Of a stretch of 36,563 nucleotides of DNA, positions 31,466 through 36,563 are shown one piece after another. The translations under genes were made by a program, and so were the position numbers. This DNA is from Gammaproteobacteria bacterium (lineage in GTDB: Bacteria > Pseudomonadota > Gammaproteobacteria > Xanthomonadales > Wenzhouxiangellaceae): contig PWJA01000278.1 in the NCBI GenBank assembly GCA_003560975.1, positions 1 through 36,563 on the forward strand. The letters run 5' to 3'. The stretch's first letter is position 1; each line of letters opens with the position of its first letter. The notes beneath the pieces were generated by a model. That model made no database searches. It had not been told where the DNA came from and saw only the letters and a list, made by a program, of their open reading frames with translations.

Positions 31466-33367
31466 CTACAGCCGCTCTTCCACAACCCGAACCCGGGTGG
31501 TCTCGCGCAAATACGCCAGCAGCCCCATCAACTCGGTGTTGGCGCGGGAGAACCGAATCTGCTGACCGACCAGGTCGCGTTCTTCGGGGCTGGCAAGGAC
31601 CGGATTGCCGGGCTGGACTTCTTCCAGCCGAACCACGGCAAAACCCTGATTGCGCGGCAACACATGGATTGATGCTTCGCTGTCCGGTGCCGGGAGTCGG
31701 AACAGGCGATTGAGAAAGTCCGGTCCGTGCTGGAAGTCGTAGCGTCCGACGGTCTCGCTTTCGGAAACGTTCAGATCTTCCTCGGCGGCCAGTTCGGACA
31801 GGCTCAGGCCCTCGGCAAGAACCCGCTCGCGCAGGGACTGGGCCTGGGCTTCGGCCATGCTCCGGGCATCCTCGTTGATCAACCGCTGGCGGATATTGTC
31901 AACGACCTCGTCCAGCGGCCGCGGCTCGGCCGGAAAATGTTCGTCCAGCTGGATCACCACCATGCGGTTGCGATCGAGCTCGATTGGATCCGACACCGTG
32001 CCGTCCAGCAAAACCATGTCGGAAAAGGCCGCTTCGATGACTTGCCGGTTGGCCGCCACGCCCGTACCACCCGAGCGGCTGAACGGGCCGGTCTGGCGGA
32101 TTTCCAGGCCCAGCTCGTCGGCCAGCGGAGCCAGGGTGCTGTCGTCGGCAAACACCAGATCGACCAGACGCTCCGACATTTCAATATAAATTTCTTCGGC
32201 TTCGCGCTCGCGGAACTCGGCAAGAATCTCGTCACGCGCTTCCTCGAAGCTCATCCCTTCCGGCGGCCGAATCTCTTCCAGGCGAATGACGTGCCAGCCG
32301 AACTGACTGCGCACCGGCTCGGCGAGCTCACCGCTGACGGTCAAATCGAACAACGCGTTTTCGAAGGCCTCGACCATGTCGCCGGCTTCGATCCAGCCCA
32401 GATCGCCGCCCTCGTCGGCCGACCCCAGGTCATCGGAATACTCGCGCGCCAGCTCGTCGAAAGACTCGCCGTCCAGGGCGCGCTCGTACAGCTGCCGGGC
32501 CAGGGCCCGGGCCTGGTCTTGATCGCGCTCATCCCCGGCCTCGATGAGAATGTGGGAGGCCCGGCGGCTTTCGGGTGTGAGGTAGCGCTGGCTGGCCGCT
32601 TCGTAGCGCTGGCGCAGCTCTTCTTCGCTCAGCTCCAGGCCGTCAGTCATGGCCGTGGCGTCGAGTTCGATGTAGCGGATGCTGACTTCCTCGGTGGTCA
32701 GAAAGTCGCCGGTATTGGCCTCGTAGTACTCGCGTACCCGCTCATCGCCCACGTCGACCTGCTCGCGGAACGGAGCGATCGGCACTTCGATCAGGCTCAG
32801 CCGGCGCGTTTCGTTTTCCAGGCTCAGCATGCGGTCGATCTCGGCCTCGGTGACGATGGTCGAAAACGAGACCGAGGTCGGCAACAGGCGGACCATCAGA
32901 TCTTCTCGCAGCTCGCGCTCGAAGCCGCGTGGTGTCCGGCCCGATGCCCGCAAGGCCTGCTGGTACAGCCCCGGATCAAACCGGCCTTCGAGCTGGAACG
33001 CCGGAATCTGGCTGATCAGGTCGCGCAGCATGCCGGGGCTGATCGTCAAGCCCAGTTCCTGGGCATGCTGGCGCAGCAGCAGCTCGTCGATCAGGCTTTC
33101 GAGGTGCTGACGGCGCACCACCGGCTGGTTGGTTGCGATCTCGTCGTAGGCGTCCCCCTGCTGCTGGCGAAGTTCGGCACGATAGCGAGCAAAGCTGGTC
33201 TGGAATTCCGATGTGCTGATCTCGGCATCCCCCACCGTCGCCACAGCATCCTGTGGTACCGCGCGAATATAGCTCTCCACGCCGAAGAACAGGAACGGCA
33301 CGGCCAGCAGACCGAGAATGAAGATGGCAACGACGCCGGTAACGCGTTCGCGAATGGCCTGAAGCAT
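31466..33367 (-). CDS. ppiD: Periplasmic folding chaperone PpiD (parvulin-type)
   Basis: PpiD is an inner-membrane-anchored chaperone near the SecYEG exit that assists outer membrane protein folding. The 633-residue protein has an N-terminal cytoplasmic stub (MLQAIRERVTG), one membrane helix (VVAIFILGLLAVPFLFFGV, about residues 12-30), a SurA-N-like chaperone region (LESLIDELLLRQHAQELGL), a parvulin domain starting RRASHILIEAG (about residues 267-365) with SDDLGSADEGGDLGWI and FGWHVIRLEEI, and a long C-terminal chaperone module. ATG 33367 matches the family N-terminus. It lies downstream of lon, hupB and two tRNAs in the same direction, but a hairpin terminator intervenes, so it likely has its own promoter. 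Confidence 0.95.
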   Translation of the reverse strand: MLQAIRERVTGVVAIFILGLLAVPFLFFGVESYIRAVPQDAVATVGDAEISTSEFQTSFARYRAELRQQQGDAYDEIATNQPVVRRQHLESLIDELLLRQHAQELGLTISPGMLRDLISQIPAFQLEGRFDPGLYQQALRASGRTPRGFERELREDLMVRLLPTSVSFSTIVTEAEIDRMLSLENETRRLSLIEVPIAPFREQVDVGDERVREYYEANTGDFLTTEEVSIRYIELDATAMTDGLELSEEELRQRYEAASQRYLTPESRRASHILIEAGDERDQDQARALARQLYERALDGESFDELAREYSDDLGSADEGGDLGWIEAGDMVEAFENALFDLTVSGELAEPVRSQFGWHVIRLEEIRPPEGMSFEEARDEILAEFREREAEEIYIEMSERLVDLVFADDSTLAPLADELGLEIRQTGPFSRSGGTGVAANRQVIEAAFSDMVLLDGTVSDPIELDRNRMVVIQLDEHFPAEPRPLDEVVDNIRQRLINEDARSMAEAQAQSLRERVLAEGLSLSELAAEEDLNVSESETVGRYDFQHGPDFLNRLFRLPAPDSEASIHVLPRNQGFAVVRLEEVQPGNPVLASPEERDLVGQQIRFSRANTELMGLLAYLRETTRVRVVEERL

Positions 33368-33426
33368 GGTGTATCGGGAACCTCGGTTGGATGGCAGACG
33401 GTCAAGAACAAGCGACTGAAACAAAC

Positions 33427-33453
33427 AGGGCGCCTGACGGAGGCGCCCTGTGT
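33427..33453 (-). terminator. Intrinsic terminator of the hupB-tRNA unit
   Basis: An 11-pair perfect stem (ACAGGGCGCCT / AGGCGCCCTGT) with a five-base loop, followed on the minus strand by TTGTTT. It starts 8 bases beyond the 3' end of tRNA-Asp, ending the tRNA transcript just before ppiD. Confidence 0.8.
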
Positions 33454-33461
33454 GCTGACTG

Positions 33462-33538
33462 GCGGAGTGGACGGGACTCGAACCCGCGACCCCCGGCGTG
33501 ACAGGCCGGTATTCTAACCAACTGAACTACCACTCCAA
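33462..33538 (-). tRNA. tRNA-Asp (anticodon GUC)
   Basis: On the minus strand, acceptor arms GGAGTGG and CCACTCC pair fully, followed by G and an encoded CCA. The anticodon loop CTGTCAC gives GTC. D-arm (AGTTCAGTTGGTTAGAAT) and T-arm (CGGGTTCGAGTCCCG) are standard. It lies 6 bases after tRNA-Val, so both are cut from one transcript. Confidence 0.97.
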
Positions 33539-33544
33539 AAAACC

Positions 33545-33620
33545 TGGTGGGTGCTGACGGGCTCGAACCGCCGACCCTCGCCTTGTAAGGGCGATGCTCT
33601 CCCAGCTGAGCTAAGCACCC
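33545..33620 (-). tRNA. tRNA-Val (anticodon UAC)
   Basis: On the minus strand, acceptor arms GGGTGCT and AGCACCC pair fully, with A and encoded CCA. The anticodon loop CTTACAA gives TAC. It begins 15 bases after the hupB stop with no terminator between, implying processing from a hupB-tRNA transcript or a promoter inside hupB. Confidence 0.97.
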
Positions 33621-33635
33621 CGGGCAACAAGCCCG

Positions 33636-33908
33636 CTATTTTATCGCGTCTTTGAAACCTTTACCAGCCTTGAAGGAAGGAGTTTTCGAGGCTTTGATCT
33701 TGATGGTTTCGCCGGTGGCCGGATTGCGGCCGGTGCGCGCTGCGCGCTTCTTGACCGAGAAGGTACCGAAACCGATCAGGGAGACGGTATCGCCCTTCTT
33801 CAAGGTCTTGGCAATGGCCCCGGTGAACGCCTCGAGCGCGCGCTGTGCGTCTGCTTTGCTCAATCCGGCATCGGCCGCCATTGCTTCGATCAATTCAGCT
33901 TTATTCAT
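33636..33908 (-). CDS. hupB: DNA-binding protein HU-beta
   Basis: HU is a dimeric nucleoid protein that bends and constrains DNA without strict sequence specificity. The 90-residue product is a textbook [29 protein letters not shown], then [29 protein letters not shown] with the DNA-contacting arm (RNPATGE), and a basic end [13 protein letters not shown] 33908 is the family start. Its place directly after lon is the classic proteobacterial order lon-hupB-ppiD, here with two tRNA genes added between hupB and ppiD. A promoter candidate lies about 105 bases upstream. Confidence 0.97.
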   Translation of the reverse strand: MNKAELIEAMAADAGLSKADAQRALEAFTGAIAKTLKKGDTVSLIGFGTFSVKKRAARTGRNPATGETIKIKASKTPSFKAGKGFKDAIK

Positions 33909-34011
33909 TCTGTCATGCTCCAAAATCTATGTGAGAACTTCTGTTTGGCTGGAGATTCCGATCCGGCGTAGCCCCGCCGTGTTCGGCGACCAGCCACCTC
34001 GAACCCGCCCG

Positions 34012-34040
34012 ATGGTAGCCCAAGCCGTAGCACTCAGCAA
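34012..34040 (-). promoter_or_regulatory. Promoter candidate for hupB
   Basis: On the minus strand, TTGCTG (34040-34035), a 17-base spacer, and TACCAT (34017-34012) form a sigma70-like pair. This would leave a leader of nearly 100 bases before hupB. Confidence 0.4.
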
Positions 34041-34051
34041 GCTTGAGCCCC

Positions 34052-34087
34052 AAGGGATACGGGGGACGAATTCCCCCCCGAGCCCTT
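34052..34087 (-). terminator. Two-step hairpin between lon and hupB
   Basis: Nested arms AAGGG/CCCTT (outer) and CGGGGG/CCCCCG (inner) make a strong stem with a nine-base loop 32 bases after the lon stop. No T-run follows on the minus strand, so it could attenuate rather than stop transcription. Confidence 0.4.
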
Positions 34088-34118
34088 ATTCTAGCGCGGA
34101 TTGGCCAGGATCACAGGC

Positions 34119-36539
34119 CTAATGTGCCCGAATCGAGCTGCCGGAGGATTCCGACTTCGCCCGCGACTTCGCATCCGGGTCTTCGGCCTCGGGCAGATGC
34201 TCCAGAGCCAGCTCCAGGACTTCATCAATCCACTGCACCGGCTTGATTTCCAGATCCTTTTTGATGCGCTGGGGAATCTCGACCAGATCCTTTTCGTTTT
34301 CGCTGGGAATCAGCACCAGGCGAATACCGCCGCGCAGAGCCGCGAGCAGTTTCTCCTTGAGGCCGCCGATGGGCAGGACCTTGCCGCGCAGGGTGATCTC
34401 ACCGGTCATGGCCACGTCCGACCGAACCGGAACGCTGGTCAGAATGGACACCAGCGCGGTGACCATCGCCACACCGGCGCTCGGCCCGTCCTTGGGAGTG
34501 GCGCCTTCCGGCACGTGGATATGGATGTCGCGATTCTGGTAGAAATCCTCGGCAATGCCGAGCGCGCCGGCGCGTGACCGAACCACCGACAGGGCCGCCT
34601 GTACCGATTCCTGCATGACGCTGCCCAGCTGACCGGTGTGGGTCAACTTGCCCTTGCCCGGCACGGCGGCTGCCTCGATCTGCAGCAATTCCCCGCCGAC
34701 CTCGGTCCACGCCAGACCGGTCACCTGACCGATCTCGTTTTCCTCTTCGGCGCGGCCGTAGCGGTGGCGACGCACGCCCAGGTACTTGTCCAGGTTGCGT
34801 ACGGTCACCTGACGGCTCTTCAGCTTGTCGTCCAGGCTCAGCTCCTTGACCACCTTGCGGCAGATCTTGGCGAGCTCGCGCTCGAGGTTGCGGACCCCGG
34901 CTTCGCGCGTGTAGTAGCGAATGATGTCGGTAATCGCGCCTTCGCTGATCGAGATTTCGCCTTCCTTGAGACCGTGCTGGCGAATCTGCTTGGCCAGCAG
35001 GTAGCGGGTGGCAATGTTGAGCTTTTCGTCTTCCGTGTAGCCCGGAATACGGATGATTTCCATCCGGTCCAGCAGGGCCGGCGGAATGTTGAGCGAGTTG
35101 GCCGTGGCCACGAACATGACTTCCGAGAGGTCGAAATCGACTTCCAGGTAGTGATCGCCGAAGGTGTTGTTCTGCTCGGGATCGAGCACTTCCAGCAACG
35201 CCGATGAAGGATCGCCGCGGAAGTCCATCGACATCTTGTCGAGCTCGTCGAGCATGAACAGCGGGTTGCGCGTTCCGATCTTGCCCAGGCTCTGCAGGAC
35301 ACGGCCCGGCATCGAACCGATGTAGGTCCGGCGATGACCGCGGATCTCGGCCTCGTCGCGCACGCCACCCAGGCTCATGCGAATGAACTCGCGCCCGGTG
35401 GCCTTGGCAATCGAGCGACCCAGCGAGGTCTTGCCCACCCCGGGCGGTCCGACCAGGCACAGGATCGGCCCCTTGAGCTTTTTGACCCGCTGCTGCACTG
35501 CGAGATACTCGAGAATGCGTTCCTTGACCCGCTCCAGGCCGTAATGATCGGCTTCAAGCACGTCCTCGGCCGCGCGCAGGTTGTTGCGAATCCGGCTGCG
35601 CTTCTTCCACGGCATCATCAGCATCCAGTCCAGGTAGTTGCGCACCACCGTGGCTTCGGCCGACATCGGCGACATCATCTTGAGCTTGTTGAACTCGGTT
35701 TTCGCCTTTTCCAGGGCTTCAGGCGGCATGCCGGCTTTCTCGATCTTGGTTTCCAGATCGCCCAGATCGGTGCCGGTCTCGTCGAGATCGCCCAACTCCT
35801 TCTGGATCGCCTTCATCTGCTCGTTGAGGTAGTACTCGCGCTGGCTCTTCTCCATCTGGGTCTTGACCCGTCCGCGAATCCGCTTTTCGAGCTTGAGCAC
35901 GTCGATCTCGCCCTCGATCAGCGCCATCAGTCGTTCCATGCGCTGCAGGATCGAGGCCGTTTCCAGAATCTGCTGCTTGTCTTCGATCCGAATGCCGAGG
36001 TGGGCGGCAATGGTATCGGCCAGGCGGCTCGGATCCTCGATGCCGGACAAGGTCGTCAGCAGTTCCGGCGGAATCTTGCGGCTGAGCTTGACGTACTGCT
36101 CGAACAGGCTGATCAGGCTGCGCGTGGTGACTTCCAGGGCCCGCTCGTCGTCCGGCTCCGCCGCTTCGAGATGGCTCCAGCTTCCGGCCAGGTACCCGTC
36201 CTGCTCTTCGAGATCGTGGATGCGCACGCGCTCCACGCCCTCGACCAGCACCTTGGTGGTGCCGTCCGGCAGACGCAGCATCTGCAGGATGCTGGCGATC
36301 GTTCCGCATTCGAACAGGTCTTCGGCTTCGGGTGACTCGGTCTCGGGGTTTTTCTGGGTGACCAGCAGAATCTGCTTGTCCACGTTCATGGTTTCCTCGA
36401 GCGCCCGGACCGAGCGCTCGCGTCCGACGAACAGCGGAATCACCATGTGCGGAAACACGACGACGTCGCGCAGGCTCAGAACCGGTGTCGGCTGTTGGGG
36501 CGGTCGGGCGGAAGCGCTGGAGGATGCTTGGCTAGCCAT
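34119..36539 (-). CDS. lon: ATP-dependent protease Lon
   Basis: Lon is the hexameric AAA+ serine-lysine protease that degrades misfolded and regulatory proteins. The 806-residue protein is complete. The N-terminal substrate domain begins near [23 protein letters not shown] coiled-coil linker follows ([20 protein letters not shown]). The ATPase has Walker A GPPGVGKT (residues 364-371) and Walker [11 protein letters not shown]. The protease domain has the catalytic Ser687 in PKDGPSAG and Lys near 730 in [12 protein letters not shown]. The C-terminus has an Asp/Lys/Ser-rich tail of about 25 residues beyond the family core. ATG 36539 is the only good start; the preceding AAGAGA is a weak ribosome binding site. 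hupB follows in the same direction. Confidence 0.98.
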   Translation of the reverse strand: MASQASSSASARPPQQPTPVLSLRDVVVFPHMVIPLFVGRERSVRALEETMNVDKQILLVTQKNPETESPEAEDLFECGTIASILQMLRLPDGTTKVLVEGVERVRIHDLEEQDGYLAGSWSHLEAAEPDDERALEVTTRSLISLFEQYVKLSRKIPPELLTTLSGIEDPSRLADTIAAHLGIRIEDKQQILETASILQRMERLMALIEGEIDVLKLEKRIRGRVKTQMEKSQREYYLNEQMKAIQKELGDLDETGTDLGDLETKIEKAGMPPEALEKAKTEFNKLKMMSPMSAEATVVRNYLDWMLMMPWKKRSRIRNNLRAAEDVLEADHYGLERVKERILEYLAVQQRVKKLKGPILCLVGPPGVGKTSLGRSIAKATGREFIRMSLGGVRDEAEIRGHRRTYIGSMPGRVLQSLGKIGTRNPLFMLDELDKMSMDFRGDPSSALLEVLDPEQNNTFGDHYLEVDFDLSEVMFVATANSLNIPPALLDRMEIIRIPGYTEDEKLNIATRYLLAKQIRQHGLKEGEISISEGAITDIIRYYTREAGVRNLERELAKICRKVVKELSLDDKLKSRQVTVRNLDKYLGVRRHRYGRAEEENEIGQVTGLAWTEVGGELLQIEAAAVPGKGKLTHTGQLGSVMQESVQAALSVVRSRAGALGIAEDFYQNRDIHIHVPEGATPKDGPSAGVAMVTALVSILTSVPVRSDVAMTGEITLRGKVLPIGGLKEKLLAALRGGIRLVLIPSENEKDLVEIPQRIKKDLEIKPVQWIDEVLELALEHLPEAEDPDAKSRAKSESSGSSIRAH

Positions 36540-36563
36540 AATCGAAAAGTCTCTTGGGAAAAA

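Noticed and set aside
31727-33517. Long plus-strand open frame opposite ppiD
   Set aside because: It is antisense shadow of a clear PpiD gene and runs on through the reverse strand of tRNA-Asp.

Overview
The window is GC-rich, densely coded DNA (about 60-65% G+C by eye) from a gammaproteobacterial chromosome. The Rnf complex type, Lon-HU-PpiD order, OmpW, FabI, RNase T and RNase D all fit Gammaproteobacteria. Two traits point near Xanthomonadales/Wenzhouxiangellaceae: a MetX-family enzyme that resembles the serine O-succinyltransferases of Xanthomonas, and a truncated repeat protein ending in a short 'IFRSRF' tail of the kind I associate with Wenzhouxiangella-like genomes. That placement is an inference; no rRNA is present.

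Layout. 1-1083: the 3' end of a ferric-reductase-type flavocytochrome and a possible 34-residue membrane protein. 1502-3868: a penicillin-acylase family N-terminal nucleophile hydrolase. 3869-4030: a decayed IS21-type IstB fragment. 4173-9799: Rnf genes in the order rnfB-C-D-G, then fbp (fructose-1,6-bisphosphatase) on the opposite strand, then rnfE with its own promoter; no rnfA is present. 9802-13680: an APH-kinase/P-loop fusion, nth, a TraB/GumN protein and rnt. 13806-17691: sodB, argD, purEK and a Trm112-like protein. 17699-21291: an iron-sulfur (6-4) photolyase-type protein, ompW with a near-perfect FNR/Anr box and a textbook terminator, and the serine/homoserine O-acyltransferase.

21408-23373 is the only clearly accessory stretch. 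It starts at tRNA-Leu(CAA), contains a truncated secreted-repeat gene, inverted repeats and a hicAB toxin-antitoxin pair, and ends with a near-copy of the tRNA 3' end in direct orientation. This looks like the eroded remains of an element that integrated into the tRNA gene.

23374-36563 is core-like again: the carboxynorspermidine dehydrogenase/decarboxylase pair (alternative spermidine or norspermidine synthesis), a DUF2845 protein, a VOC protein, a SUMF1-fold protein, rnd, tRNA-Arg(CCU), an FMN reductase, fabI, and the minus-strand run lon, hupB, tRNA-Val(UAC), tRNA-Asp(GUC), terminator, ppiD.

I did not find a convincing new multi-gene system. The best leads are the tRNA-Leu-flanked relic, the split Rnf locus lacking rnfA with an IS21 scar directly upstream, the truncated repeat protein whose frame continues past an amber codon into a membrane-like tail, and the serine-type acyltransferase.
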